The position numbers were made by a program, and so were the translations under genes. DNA of 41,689 bases, taken from contig JAFGDS010000105.1 of NCBI GenBank assembly GCA_016931995.1, positions 1 through 41,689 on the forward strand. Reading direction: 5' to 3'. The notes under the pieces are model-generated. The model was not told where the DNA came from, ran no database searches, and worked only from the letters and a program-made list of their open reading frames with translations. Each line of letters starts with the position of its first letter. Positions within the stretch are counted from its first letter, which is position 1. Below are positions 7,462 through 15,864 of the stretch, in pieces. This DNA comes from Pirellulales bacterium (GTDB lineage: Bacteria > Planctomycetota > Planctomycetia > Pirellulales > Thermoguttaceae).

Positions 7462-10400
7462 TCACGCGCCGGCGTCGAGATCGGACCAGGCGACGTCGAG
7501 GCGGGTGTGCAGGCGGGCGGCAAGTTCGGCACAGTCGGGCCGATCGACCACGAGCGAAGCAGCCAACCGGTTGGCCGACAGCCGGCCTATCTCCCAGCAG
7601 ACGATCACCTCGCCGCTCCGATCGACAACCACCGCTGGATTGCTCTGTCCGCGATCGCGAACCGCCGCGGCCAGCGCGCCGGCGGCCTGCTCGGGGCAGA
7701 CCACCAGCAAACGCCGCGCGCCGCCCCCGACCGCAATCGTCGGCCGTGCCAACTCCAGAGCCGAGCGGACCAGATCCCCGCCCTCGTCGGCCTCGCCCGT
7801 CGCGCGGCCCGAGGTCAGAAGCCGCCCGGCCACGTCGAGCCGGCCCAGGGCCTCGGCAATCGTCGTGCGCGCGGCCGTGCGGAGTTGCTCCAGAAACGCG
7901 CCGTCCAGGCCCGGACCCTCGGCCACGAAGGCGTGCAACCCGCCGTGTGGCTGCAGGATCGAGGCGGTAAGCTGATGGTCCAGCGCCTCGGCCAGCTCGG
8001 GCAGTCCGGCGCGGAGGGCGTCGGCCAGGGCCAGTTGCAAATCGTGCCACGCTCCCGAGGCCGGACCGGACACATCGAGGGCCTCGCCCCAGGACGACGC
8101 GGCGGCGAAAAGGTCCGCCGTCAGGCTCAACTGCCCGTCCAGATCCCGCAGCCGGTCGGTCAGCTCCGCCACGTCCGTCCGCAAGGCCCGCAACAGCACG
8201 CCCGTCCCCGTCAGCGCGAGTTCGTCCAGCCGCAGCCGGAAGTACGCCTCGGCGTGGTCGGTCCCGGCGCCTGCCGCGTGCGACGTCCGCCGGATGTGCA
8301 GCCAGCCCTTGCTCGGGGTCGCCTCGGGCGAGGCGCCGTCGGCGAGCCCCTGCTTCGCCCGGGCCAGCGACGATTGAATCCGTCCGCGCATGACGCCCAG
8401 CTTGCTCTCGAGCTGCCGCAGCCGTTCGGCGACCCATCCGGCCGCCTTGAGCGAGCCCTTCAGTCGGGCGCTCGAGGCGTCGACCAATTCGAGAATCCAA
8501 TGGGAGACGGCCTCGCCCTGTTCGGCGGAAAGCTCCCGAAGCCGCGTGGTCAGTGCCCGCTGGAGCGAGTCGGGCGGGGCTTCCTCGGGATCGGCCGTCA
8601 GGTCGCACGCGCCCAACACCTCCTCGACCGCCGCCGCCACGGCCGCCGCGCCGCCGTCGCCCGCCGTTCTTGGGTCCCGCGCTCGGCGCAACGCCTCGGC
8701 GAAACGCGCGTCCGGCTTGCCGCCGAGCAACTCGTGGAGCACGCCGTCCACCTGCTCCGCGAGCCGACCGACGTCCAACTCCAATTCCAGCCGTTTGTCG
8801 GGCTCGGGGCCGGCCGCGTCCGCCGCGCCGCGCGCCGCGGCCGCGCTGGGCGTCAGCCCGCGCCAACGGTCGAGCAATCGCCGACACAGCTCCTCCGCCG
8901 CCACGAGCGGCAGATCGCCCCGCGAGCACCCGATCTGGCAAAGCCCAAAGGAACGCCACGCGCCTTCGCCTTGGGCGGCGGCCTTCCGATCGGCCTCGCG
9001 GCTTTGTTCAAAAAAAGCCCCGGCCGGCGTGACGGCGCTCAGGCAAAGGAACTCGGCCAGAACGCCAGCCGCCGCGTCCACTTGCGCCTCGTTTAGATCG
9101 TCGCCAAGGTGAACCAGATACGCCGCGTCCAGCGCGGCCGGGCCGGGCGAATCGCCGTCGGAATGGACGATCCCGTGCCGATCCAACTCGCTCAGGCACG
9201 CGCAGGCGTTGGCCACGGCCAATGTCTTGGCGCTGGGAATCCGCGGCGTGGCGTGCGTCAAGAGGCCCACGATCTCGACGTCCAGCCCGCCGGCCGCCGC
9301 CGCCTCGCGCAGGGCGTCGGCCACGTCGGCCACCATGCCGCCGCCGGTTCCGCCCGAAATAGACGCCACGACCACCACCCGGACGGTCGCCGCCTCGGCG
9401 GTCATGCCGGTCGTCCGGGCCGAGCGGTCCAGCGCCTCGCTTTGGCGGATCGCCGCCAGGGCCCGGCCCACGTGCTCGACGAACTTCGCCCGATGGTCCA
9501 GGAAGGCCAGCCGCCCGAGCGGTCGGATGCCCTCGGGCTGTTGCGAGCGGGGTAAATTGAAAAGCCACCGGCGGCTGAGCCAGCGGAGGATCTTCGGGGC
9601 GTCGGTTCGGTAGTCCTGCGCCCGGCGCAACGGCGCGGCCAACGCCTCATTCGCGGCAAATGCCCCGAATCGCTCGTCGCGGAGAAACGTCCCCATCGCC
9701 TTCGCGTCGGCGTCCACGGCCAGCACCGCGACCGAGGGCAGGACCGACGTCGAGCCGAACCGGTCCGCCAATCGCCTCTTGAAGCGGCACAGCGTCCGCA
9801 GTCCCGTGCCGCCCAAGCCCACCACCAGCGTCGGCCGCAGCCGCGCGGCGGCGGGCTCGACCGGCGCCGGCTCGGCGTCGAGGGGCTCCGACAAGGGCTC
9901 GCAGGCCAAGCCGGCAAGACGCGCCAGCCACGGATCGATGGGCGACGTCGCGCCCGCTTCGTGCCGCTCGGGCAACGCCGCCGCGGGCGAATCGGGGTCG
10001 TCCTCCGCCATGCAAGCGTCCAACGCCACGGTCCGCGTATCCGTCTTCTTTCCGGCAACCGGCGTCGTGTCGCCCGGCTGTTGCTGCGGCACGCGCGCGT
10101 CGTGGTCGACGGAAGAGGCCGTGCCCGGCTCGGGCGGATGCAAAAGACTCTCGATCAACTCGCGACACGTCGGGTAGCGGTCGCCCGGATCCTTGGCCAG
10201 CGCGCGGGCGACGATCGGCCGGTCGGCCGGCGGCAGCACGGTCAACTGCGGTCGCGTCCCCAGATGTTGCGAGGCCAACTGGGCGGGCGTTTGGCCCGGA
10301 AACGGAAGCACCCCGGTCAACAACTCCTGGTAGACAATCGCCAGGCTGTACTGATCGCTGTGGGTCGAGGGCCGGTTGTCGAACACTTCCGGCGCGGCGT

Positions 10401-10935
10401 AGATCGGCGTCAGCCCCGTCATCAGCGAAATCGACCGGCCGTGAAGGTCCTTGACCAATCCGAAATCGGCCACCTTCACCCGCCCGCCGACGATCAAAAG
10501 GTTTTCCGGCTTCACGTCCAGGTGCTGCAGCGAGTGCTGCTGGCTCATGTAGTCCAGCGCGTCGGCCGCGTCGTGCAGGTGGGCCAGGAGTTCGTCGCGG
10601 GGGATGCCCGGTTGGCCGGCCTCGCGGCACGCGTCGAACCGATCCTTGAGGCTCCCGTCGGCCAGCTCCGTGATGATGACCAGTTGGCCCTCGACAACCT
10701 CGATCCGCTCCAGGTTCAGCAGAAACGGATGGCGAACCTGCTTGATGTGCTCCAGCGCGCGCAGCTCGTGGCGCGCCCGCTGGTCGTCCAGACACCCGTA
10801 GATGAACTTCACCGCCTTGACCAACCCACCCGGCGCGTCCGCCCGCCACACCTCGCCGTAGCCGCCGGCCCCGATCCGTTGCGTGATCGTGTAACCGGGA
10901 ATGACTTCGTTCGAGTTGGCGGGCAGTGGCAGCAC
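7462..10935 (-). CDS. Ser/Thr protein kinase fused to a tubulin-like GTPase domain
   Basis: This 1,157-residue protein begins with a complete Hanks-type kinase at about residues 14-268: glycine loop GAGGYGEVW (22-30), lysine 43 in AVKF, catalytic HLDVKPENLL (from 138), DFG at 157-159 and APE at 181-183. All key residues are present, so it should be active. A roughly 95-residue acidic, proline-rich linker leads to a tubulin/FtsZ-like region at about 367-560 with a GLGGTG loop (373-378) and the SISGGTGGGM signature (526-535). The remaining roughly 590 residues are Ala/Leu/Arg-rich helical sequence with no motif I know. I see no membrane segment. The GTG start at 10935 lies 29 bases after the FHA gene, implying co-transcription. 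Start is moderately sure because no strong ribosome site is seen. Confidence 0.88.
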   Translation of the reverse strand: MLPLPANSNEVIPGYTITQRIGAGGYGEVWRADAPGGLVKAVKFIYGCLDDQRARHELRALEHIKQVRHPFLLNLERIEVVEGQLVIITELADGSLKDRFDACREAGQPGIPRDELLAHLHDAADALDYMSQQHSLQHLDVKPENLLIVGGRVKVADFGLVKDLHGRSISLMTGLTPIYAAPEVFDNRPSTHSDQYSLAIVYQELLTGVLPFPGQTPAQLASQHLGTRPQLTVLPPADRPIVARALAKDPGDRYPTCRELIESLLHPPEPGTASSVDHDARVPQQQPGDTTPVAGKKTDTRTVALDACMAEDDPDSPAAALPERHEAGATSPIDPWLARLAGLACEPLSEPLDAEPAPVEPAAARLRPTLVVGLGGTGLRTLCRFKRRLADRFGSTSVLPSVAVLAVDADAKAMGTFLRDERFGAFAANEALAAPLRRAQDYRTDAPKILRWLSRRWLFNLPRSQQPEGIRPLGRLAFLDHRAKFVEHVGRALAAIRQSEALDRSARTTGMTAEAATVRVVVVASISGGTGGGMVADVADALREAAAAGGLDVEIVGLLTHATPRIPSAKTLAVANACACLSELDRHGIVHSDGDSPGPAALDAAYLVHLGDDLNEAQVDAAAGVLAEFLCLSAVTPAGAFFEQSREADRKAAAQGEGAWRSFGLCQIGCSRGDLPLVAAEELCRRLLDRWRGLTPSAAAARGAADAAGPEPDKRLELELDVGRLAEQVDGVLHELLGGKPDARFAEALRRARDPRTAGDGGAAAVAAAVEEVLGACDLTADPEEAPPDSLQRALTTRLRELSAEQGEAVSHWILELVDASSARLKGSLKAAGWVAERLRQLESKLGVMRGRIQSSLARAKQGLADGASPEATPSKGWLHIRRTSHAAGAGTDHAEAYFRLRLDELALTGTGVLLRALRTDVAELTDRLRDLDGQLSLTADLFAAASSWGEALDVSGPASGAWHDLQLALADALRAGLPELAEALDHQLTASILQPHGGLHAFVAEGPGLDGAFLEQLRTAARTTIAEALGRLDVAGRLLTSGRATGEADEGGDLVRSALELARPTIAVGGGARRLLVVCPEQAAGALAAAVRDRGQSNPAVVVDRSGEVIVCWEIGRLSANRLAASLVVDRPDCAELAARLHTRLDVAWSDLDAGA

Positions 10936-10944
10936 GTGCGATCG

Positions 10945-10960
10945 CCGGTTCGCGAACCGG
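10945..10960. promoter_or_regulatory. 16-base perfect palindrome between FHA and kinase genes
   Basis: CCGGTTCGCGAACCGG fills most of the 29-base gap between the FHA gene stop and the kinase start. It could be an operator, or an RNA hairpin that lowers kinase translation relative to the FHA gene. The role is unproven. Confidence 0.4.
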
Positions 10961-10964
10961 CCCG

Positions 10965-12140
10965 TCAGGCCAAAGGTATCTCTCGACTCAACGCGGAATG
11001 ACGATCCGCCGGCCGCGGCAGCGCCGGGCCCACGTGATCGCCGCAGACAAATCGGCACCCCAGCTCCCGACACAGGGCGGCGTCGTCCTCCGACCCGATA
11101 CCCAGGGCGACCGTTTCCGTGCCGGTCTCGCGGGCCGTGCGAATGGCCGTCTCCACGCCGCGGCGTCGCGTCGGCTGGCGGTGCATCTGGCGGAGGAGCG
11201 ACTCTTCGAGTATCAAGTAGTCGGAACGGGGCGCCGGCGTCTCCCGACCGGCCGGGCCCGCCGACGCAAGCCCGCTCGTGGCGATCTGAATGCCCTCGCC
11301 GCGGAGCCGCTCCGGCAGGTCGTGCGCGTCGGGCAGCCCACCCAGGGCGCACTCGGGCAGTTGGACAACGAGTTGATGCCGGGCGGGCAACTGACGGCGC
11401 AAACGGACGAGCGAACCGCCCAGCGTCGCGTCGCCCACCTCGGACGCGTCCACGCGGGTGAACAGGTGGTATTCGCCGCCCCAGTCCGCCGCCGCCTCGA
11501 CGGCGAGCATCCGCTCCAGCCGCCGGACGTGGCCAGTCAGCCGGCATTCGACGGCCAACAGCGGATCGACGTCGGGCGCGGCGTCGGGCCGTCCGGTGTA
11601 CCATCGCCCCCCCGCCACGTAGCCCAGCGTGCGGCCCCGACCCAGGTCCACCACCGGCCGGAAGAGCATCTCGATCGCGCGATGGGCAAGGGCCTCGGCC
11701 AGACGCCGCGTGCCGAGAATCAACTCGGTCGCCGAGTGGAGCGTCTCCGCGCCGGGCAGGGCAAGGTCCAACACCTGCGTGGCCGTCGCCCGAGACGTCT
11801 CCGAGCGGCCGGAGAAAAACGTGAATTGAACGTCGGCCACGACGAGAACGTCGCCGTCTCCCAGCACCGCCTCGCTAATCGGCTGGCCGTTGACCAGCGT
11901 TCCGTTCGTGCTGCCCAGGTCCTCCACGTGGTAGCGATCGTCCTTCTTGTGGATGACCGCGTGCTCGCGGGAAACCTTGGCGGAATCGATGGCCAGATCG
12001 CACGCCGGACTGCGACCCAGCGTGAACGGGAGCGGTTCCAACGGAATCGTCTCCGGCGCGGCCTCGCCCTCGACAAAACGCTCCAACCAGGCCACGCCGG
12101 CCACCGGCGCCCGCATCAACTGGGTCTGCATTGCGTCCAT
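10965..12140 (-). CDS. FHA domain fused to degenerate EAL-like domain
   Basis: The 391-residue protein has a good FHA phosphothreonine-binding domain at about residues 35-110: LGRSPACDLAI, SREHAVIH and DLGSTNGTLVNG carry the usual Arg, Ser/His and Ser-Thr-Asn contacts. From about 145 onward it resembles an EAL c-di-GMP phosphodiesterase (IEMLFRPVVDLGRGRTLGYV), but the EAL triplet is replaced by YVA and metal-binding residues are not recognisable, so it should not hydrolyse c-di-GMP. It precedes the kinase gene on the same strand and may be a substrate or reader of that kinase. ATG 12140 is my choice; the frame remains open to a GTG at 12200 with no better ribosome site. Confidence 0.82.
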   Translation of the reverse strand: MDAMQTQLMRAPVAGVAWLERFVEGEAAPETIPLEPLPFTLGRSPACDLAIDSAKVSREHAVIHKKDDRYHVEDLGSTNGTLVNGQPISEAVLGDGDVLVVADVQFTFFSGRSETSRATATQVLDLALPGAETLHSATELILGTRRLAEALAHRAIEMLFRPVVDLGRGRTLGYVAGGRWYTGRPDAAPDVDPLLAVECRLTGHVRRLERMLAVEAAADWGGEYHLFTRVDASEVGDATLGGSLVRLRRQLPARHQLVVQLPECALGGLPDAHDLPERLRGEGIQIATSGLASAGPAGRETPAPRSDYLILEESLLRQMHRQPTRRRGVETAIRTARETGTETVALGIGSEDDAALCRELGCRFVCGDHVGPALPRPADRHSALSREIPLA

Positions 12141-12340
12141 CCCAGGGCCACGCCTGCCGCCCGACCGCACGTCGGCGCCGGCGGGCCACCATGATCCCAC
12201 CTCAATTTCTCGAACCGCGCATCAAGACGAGCATCCCGACAAGCCTGCCCCCGCAGTTGCCACCACGCTTCATCCGACCAGGGGTGTAGAGTGTCCCCTC
12301 ATAACCATAGCATTGTGGGTATAGTTACTAAAGGGGGTCC

Positions 12341-12358
12341 ATTATAATACCACGTGGT
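12341..12358. promoter_or_regulatory. AT-rich palindromic patch in a divergent intergenic region
   Basis: ATTATAAT at 12341-12348 contains TATAAT on both strands, and ACCACGTGGT at 12349-12358 is a second palindrome beside it. The site lies between the minus-strand FHA-kinase operon and the plus-strand receiver/GGDEF gene and could be a shared promoter or operator. I find no convincing -35 on either strand. Confidence 0.3.
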
Positions 12359-12373
12359 GCTTTGGCGCAGTCC

Positions 12374-12479
12374 CCTTTGGCGTGCGGCGACTTGTCGCCG
12401 CTTTTTGGGGGGAGTCGGACACGAAACCCAACAGGAGCCCAACGGACGAAAGCGGCGACAAGTCGCCGCACGCCAAAGG
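12374..12479. repeat. perfect 31-base inverted repeat (REPIN-like)
   Basis: Arms 12374-12404 and 12449-12479 are exact inverted copies around 44 bases. Their core is GCGGCGACTTGTCGCCGC. Together with the AT-rich patch at 12341-12358 it is the main content of the 460-base gap 12141-12601; I see no gene there. Confidence 0.9.
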
Positions 12480-12601
12480 AAGGGAGCGCCGCCGTGACGT
12501 AAAGTTGAAAAGGCATACAATGCGTTTGTCCGGAAAGGATTGCAGGATACCAACGAGGGAACCCCGCCGGGCCTTGGGGGGCCCAGGGGAAATTCGCGCC
12601 C

Positions 12602-14005
12602 ATGTCATCCTCATCTCGACCCCTGCGGATCCTGTTGGTTTCCGATGATCGGAAGACCTTGCGCCGTTTGTCGGCGTTTCTTGAAGTCTTCGGTTTCGAG
12701 ATGCGCCAGGCGACGGGTTGGCCCGAGGCGCTGGGAGCGCTCGAGGCGGGACCCGCCGAGTGCGTGATCCTCGACGCGGGGGGGTCGATTCGTCAAGCCT
12801 TCCCCTGGTGCGGCCAGCTCCGCGACAAGACGGCTCGCGACCACGTCCACGTGCTCATGCTCGTCGACGAACCCGGCCCGCGGGCGCTCACCGAAGCCCT
12901 GGAGGCCGGCGCGGACGATTTTCTGACGCGACCGATCGTTTTTGGCGAGGTTCTCGCCCGGCTTCGTTCGGCCGCGCGCGCCGTTGAGTTCGAGCGCCGC
13001 TTGCGCGAGCAGTCGGACGTCGAGCCCATCACCGGCATGCCCAGCCGCGCCGTGTTGTTGGAACACCTGGCGCGCGCCGTGGGCCGCGCCGGACAGGGTG
13101 GGGCGTCCTCGTGCGTTCTGTTGGATATTGATTTCCTGGACGCCGTCAACCGACGCCATGGCCGGCCGGAGGGCGACCGGCTCATCCGCGCCGTCGGCGA
13201 GAAGCTCGCCGCGATGCCGGCGCCGTGGATCGCCTCGCTGGGGGCCGGCCGGTTCGCCGCGGTCCTGGCCGACGCGTCCGAGGAAGACGCCGCGGCGTGG
13301 GCCGATTCGATCCGTCAGACGATCGCGACGACCGAATTCAACCTTGGCGGCGCGGACCGGCCCGTCCGTTTGAGCGGCGCCGTTGTCCCGGTCCGCGCCG
13401 AACTCTCCGCCCAGCAAAACCTCGACAAGGCAACCGACGCCCTGCGCTGGGCCAAACACTCGGGACGGAACGTCGTCGTTCGATCGGGCCAGTTCGCCGA
13501 GGAGTCGCAGGCGTGGAACGAGCTCGTCTCGCAGGGCCGGCTCTTCGAGGGAACGATCGCCCGCGACGTCATGACCCCCTGCACGCTCGTTCTGGGCGTC
13601 GACGACCCGCTGGATCGCGCCGCCGCCCTGTTCGCCCGCTCCCGGCTCGAGATCCTGCCCGTGGTCGATGGCCAGGGCCGGCTGGCTGGCGTGCTGGAGA
13701 ACGCGGCCATCGTGGGCATGTCGCCGGCCGACGCGGCCTCGCCGGTCGGCGCGCTCATGGAGACCGCGCCGCTTGCGCGCGACGAGGAAACGCCCTTCGA
13801 CGAGCTGATGGAGTTCTTCCGCCAGCAGCCGGCCGCAAGGCTCGTGATCCAACGCGACGGCCGCCCGACTGGCCTCGTGACGGCCAATAGTCTGTTGGCG
13901 CTGAGCGTGCCGCTTGGCTCGGAGAGCTTCGCGCCCGCCGAGCCCTTCTCCACCACAAGCGACTTCCTGCTCGTGCCCGATCTGACCGTGGCCGACGAAG
14001 CGTGA
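12602..14005 (+). CDS. receiver, degenerate GGDEF and CBS-pair signalling protein
   Basis: The 467-residue protein starts with a CheY-like receiver domain (about 8-125): acidic pair SDD at 14-16, phosphoacceptor Asp58 in CVILDAG, and Arg replacing the usual conserved Lys in the LTRPI segment. A GGDEF-fold domain follows at about 135-290, but the active-site loop reads GAGRF instead of GGDEF, so cyclase activity is not expected. Two CBS motifs at about 318-440 (ARDVMTPCTLVLGVDDPLD and VGALMETAPLARDEETPFDE) suggest nucleotide sensing. It is divergent from the FHA/EAL-kinase operon, whose EAL domain is also degenerate, suggesting a shared non-catalytic signalling role. ATG 12602 has only a weak upstream site. 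Confidence 0.83.
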   Translation: MSSSSRPLRILLVSDDRKTLRRLSAFLEVFGFEMRQATGWPEALGALEAGPAECVILDAGGSIRQAFPWCGQLRDKTARDHVHVLMLVDEPGPRALTEALEAGADDFLTRPIVFGEVLARLRSAARAVEFERRLREQSDVEPITGMPSRAVLLEHLARAVGRAGQGGASSCVLLDIDFLDAVNRRHGRPEGDRLIRAVGEKLAAMPAPWIASLGAGRFAAVLADASEEDAAAWADSIRQTIATTEFNLGGADRPVRLSGAVVPVRAELSAQQNLDKATDALRWAKHSGRNVVVRSGQFAEESQAWNELVSQGRLFEGTIARDVMTPCTLVLGVDDPLDRAAALFARSRLEILPVVDGQGRLAGVLENAAIVGMSPADAASPVGALMETAPLARDEETPFDELMEFFRQQPAARLVIQRDGRPTGLVTANSLLALSVPLGSESFAPAEPFSTTSDFLLVPDLTVADEA

Positions 14006-14024
14006 GACCGGCCTCGCGCGTCGT

Positions 14025-14124
14025 GTGCCACTGGCTCCGCCAGTGCGCGGTTGGGCACAGACTTGACGCCAGGACTCTTCAGGAATCCTCGCCCGCCGCA
14101 CACACTGGCGGAGCCCGTGGCGCC
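14025..14124. repeat. REPIN-like pair, CACTGGC-GCCAGTG family
   Basis: A copy at 14025-14046 and a diverged inverted copy at about 14103-14123 (GAGCCCGTGG in place of GAGCCAGTGG) lie 20 bases after the receiver/GGDEF gene. The rest of 14125-14300 shows no gene I can support. Confidence 0.8.
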
Positions 14125-14301
14125 TGACGGCCAACGTCCTTCGCCGCGCGCTCCAGAATGACGTGTCCATGGGGCGCAGGTTTTCGGATCGGCCCCCACC
14201 GCCCCTCCCACATGTTCCCTCCAACGAGGGGCTTGAGCGTGGTGGGGTGGGTTCGGGCCACGAGCCGGATGCCTTTTTCCCGCCGATCGCGTGGTTCCCC
14301 C

Positions 14302-14330
14302 TTGCATCCGGCGGGCATGCGAGCTAAAAG
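14302..14330 (+). promoter_or_regulatory. candidate promoter of the aroF leader
   Basis: TTGCAT at 14302-14307 and TAAAAG at 14325-14330 are 17 bases apart, about 48 bases upstream of the leader-peptide ATG. It is a reasonable but not strong match. Confidence 0.4.
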
Positions 14331-14378
14331 AGAACGTGTGGAGCAAGTCCGCTTTGGCGGACGATAGGCATTTTTGCG

Positions 14379-14459
14379 ATGAAGACTCTGCCGAACACCT
14401 ACTTCCGGTTCTGGTTTAGCCCGCCGCGTCGCGGGGCCGGAGGAGGTGCCTCGGTTTAG
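14379..14459 (+). CDS. aromatic-amino-acid leader peptide upstream of aroF
   Basis: This 26-codon open frame (ATG 14379, TAG 14457-14459) contains TYFRFWF at residues 7-13: Tyr, Phe, Phe, Trp and Phe within seven codons. It ends 30 bases before an intrinsic terminator and 209 bases before a DAHP synthase gene. Peptides like this (PheL, TrpL) act by stalling the ribosome when charged tRNA for the pathway end-product is scarce. Phe, Tyr and Trp all come from the aroF pathway, so the peptide would sense general aromatic supply. A classical ribosome-binding site is not obvious upstream of the ATG, the main weakness of the call. It is too short for most gene finders. Confidence 0.75.
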   Translation: MKTLPNTYFRFWFSPPRRGAGGGASV

Positions 14460-14521
14460 CCTCCTACCAGAAGCGACAAGAAACCAAGCCCCGCGACCCC
14501 CCAAGGTCCGCGGGGTTTTTT
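14428..14521 (+). promoter_or_regulatory. transcription attenuator of aroF
   Basis: GTCGCGGGG at 14428-14436, inside the leader reading frame, is exactly complementary to CCCCGCGAC at 14489-14497, which is also the 5' half of the terminator. The two pairings exclude each other. A ribosome stalled on the Tyr/Phe/Trp codons (14400-14417) would leave most of 14428-14436 free to form the antiterminator; a ribosome reaching the stop at 14459 would cover it and let the terminator form. A further AGGAGG...CCTCCT pairing (about 14440-14465) may add a pause hairpin. This is inferred from sequence only. Confidence 0.75.
14489..14521 (+). terminator. intrinsic terminator in the aroF leader
   Basis: CCCCGCGACC at 14489-14498 pairs with GGTCCGCGGGG at 14505-14515, with one bulged base, and is followed by six T at 14516-14521. 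It lies after the leader peptide and before aroF. Confidence 0.88.
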
Positions 14522-14568
14522 GTTAACCGTGCGAGTCGTCGGATGCCTTTTTGCGTGTCCCATTGGGC

Positions 14569-14626
14569 GCCACTGCTGGCTTATCCAGAAGTGCTGAAAA
14601 GCGCTGTCGGATAAGCCAGCAGTGGC
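14569..14626. repeat. perfect 18-base inverted repeat in the aroF 5' leader
   Basis: Arms 14569-14586 and 14609-14626 (core CACTGCTGGCTTATCC) are exact inverted copies around 22 bases. They lie between the attenuator terminator and the aroF start, so the mRNA would carry this hairpin 42 bases ahead of aroF. Confidence 0.88.
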
Positions 14627-14668
14627 ATTGCCCGGTTTGAGTCGAACGAAAACGAGGAAGCCATTGCC

Positions 14669-15703
14669 ATGATCGTCGTGATGAAGCGGGGCGCCACCCC
14701 GGAGCAGATTGAACACATGATCCAACGCGTCGAAGAACTGGGCTTGAAGGCCCATCCGATCCATGGAACCGAGCGGACGGTGATCGCCGCCATTGGCGAA
14801 AAGCGGGACGAGCACCGCACGTCGTTGGAGAGCTGCCCCGGCGTGGCCGAAGTGGTGCCCATCCTGGCGCCCTACAAAGTGGCCAGCCGCGAGGTCAAGC
14901 CCGAGTCCACCGTGGTCCGCGCCGGCAGCCTTGCGGTGGGCAACAGCCACATCGGCATGATCGCCGGGCCGTGTTCCGTGGAAGACGTGGACCAGATGAT
15001 CGCCACCGCCCGGGCGGTGTCTCGCGCGGGCGCCACGGCCCTGCGCGGCGGCGCCTTCAAGCCACGCACGAGCCCCTACAGCTTCCAGGGGCTCAAGGAA
15101 GACGGCTTGAAAATCCTCGCCGTCGCCCGGGACGAAACCGGCCTGGCCGTGGTTACCGAGGTGATTGCCGCCGACGACGTCGAGCTGGTCGCCCGATACG
15201 CCGACGTGCTGCAAATCGGCGCCCGCAACATGCAAAACTACCGGCTGCTCGAGGCGGCCGGCGCCACGGGCAAGGCCATCCTGCTGAAGCGCGGCCCCAG
15301 CGCCACCATGGACGAATTGCTCCTGGCCGCCGAATACATCCTCAACGCGGGCAATCCCAGCGTCATGCTCTGCGAGCGCGGCATCCGCACGTTCGAGAAC
15401 CACACGCGCTACACGCTGCCGCTGGCCTCCGTGCCCTACCTGCACGAGCGGACGCACCTGCCCGTCGTGGTCGACCCCAGCCACGGCACGGGCCACGCCA
15501 GCCTGGTCACGCCGATGGCCTGCGCGGCCATCGCGGCCGGCGCGGATGGGCTCATCATCGAGGTCCACCCCAACCCGGAAAAGGCCTTAAGCGACGGCTA
15601 CCAGTCGCTCAACTTCGAGCAGTTTGGCCAGGCCATGGCCCTCTGCCGCAAAATGGCCGACGTCGTGGGCCGGCAAATCGCATTGAACCAACGCACGCCG
15701 TGA
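14669..15703 (+). CDS. aroF: 3-deoxy-7-phosphoheptulonate (DAHP) synthase, type I-beta
   Basis: The 344-residue enzyme condenses phosphoenolpyruvate with erythrose 4-phosphate, the first step of the shikimate pathway. Residues 1-70 form a ferredoxin/ACT-like regulatory domain ([14 protein letters not shown]...), as in the Thermotoga-type enzyme, which is feedback-inhibited by Tyr or Phe. The TIM-barrel catalytic part shows [50 protein letters not shown] and [11 protein letters not shown]. Metal and substrate residues within these motifs look intact. An aromatic leader peptide and attenuator lie upstream, so the gene appears to be controlled both at transcription and by feedback on the protein. 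AGGAAG precedes the ATG at suitable spacing. Confidence 0.96.
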   Translation: MIVVMKRGATPEQIEHMIQRVEELGLKAHPIHGTERTVIAAIGEKRDEHRTSLESCPGVAEVVPILAPYKVASREVKPESTVVRAGSLAVGNSHIGMIAGPCSVEDVDQMIATARAVSRAGATALRGGAFKPRTSPYSFQGLKEDGLKILAVARDETGLAVVTEVIAADDVELVARYADVLQIGARNMQNYRLLEAAGATGKAILLKRGPSATMDELLLAAEYILNAGNPSVMLCERGIRTFENHTRYTLPLASVPYLHERTHLPVVVDPSHGTGHASLVTPMACAAIAAGADGLIIEVHPNPEKALSDGYQSLNFEQFGQAMALCRKMADVVGRQIALNQRTP

Positions 15704-15829
15704 TCCGCCGCCGGCGCCCCGTCGGGGATGAAAAAACACGTCATCCCGAGGTTGGCTGGCCCGCGTCGCCCGGCGGGCGGGTTCCAGGGGCTCCGCCGGC
15801 CGGGCTTCCCCAAAACCCGGTTTGCCCAC

Positions 15830-15858
15830 TTGCCTACCCCTTCCCCCGTGCGTATAAT
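15830..15858 (+). promoter_or_regulatory. strong sigma-70-like promoter
   Basis: TTGCCT at 15830-15835 and a consensus TATAAT at 15853-15858 are exactly 17 bases apart. It is the best-looking promoter in the window and faces the HTH-like gene starting at 16190. Confidence 0.7.
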
Positions 15859-15864
15859 GCGCAC

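Noticed and set aside
7462-11604. Upstream extension of the kinase-tubulin protein to 11604
   Set aside because: The extra 220 residues overlap the FHA gene in another frame, are Arg/Gly/Pro-rich and show no domain; the kinase fold starts just after GTG 10935.
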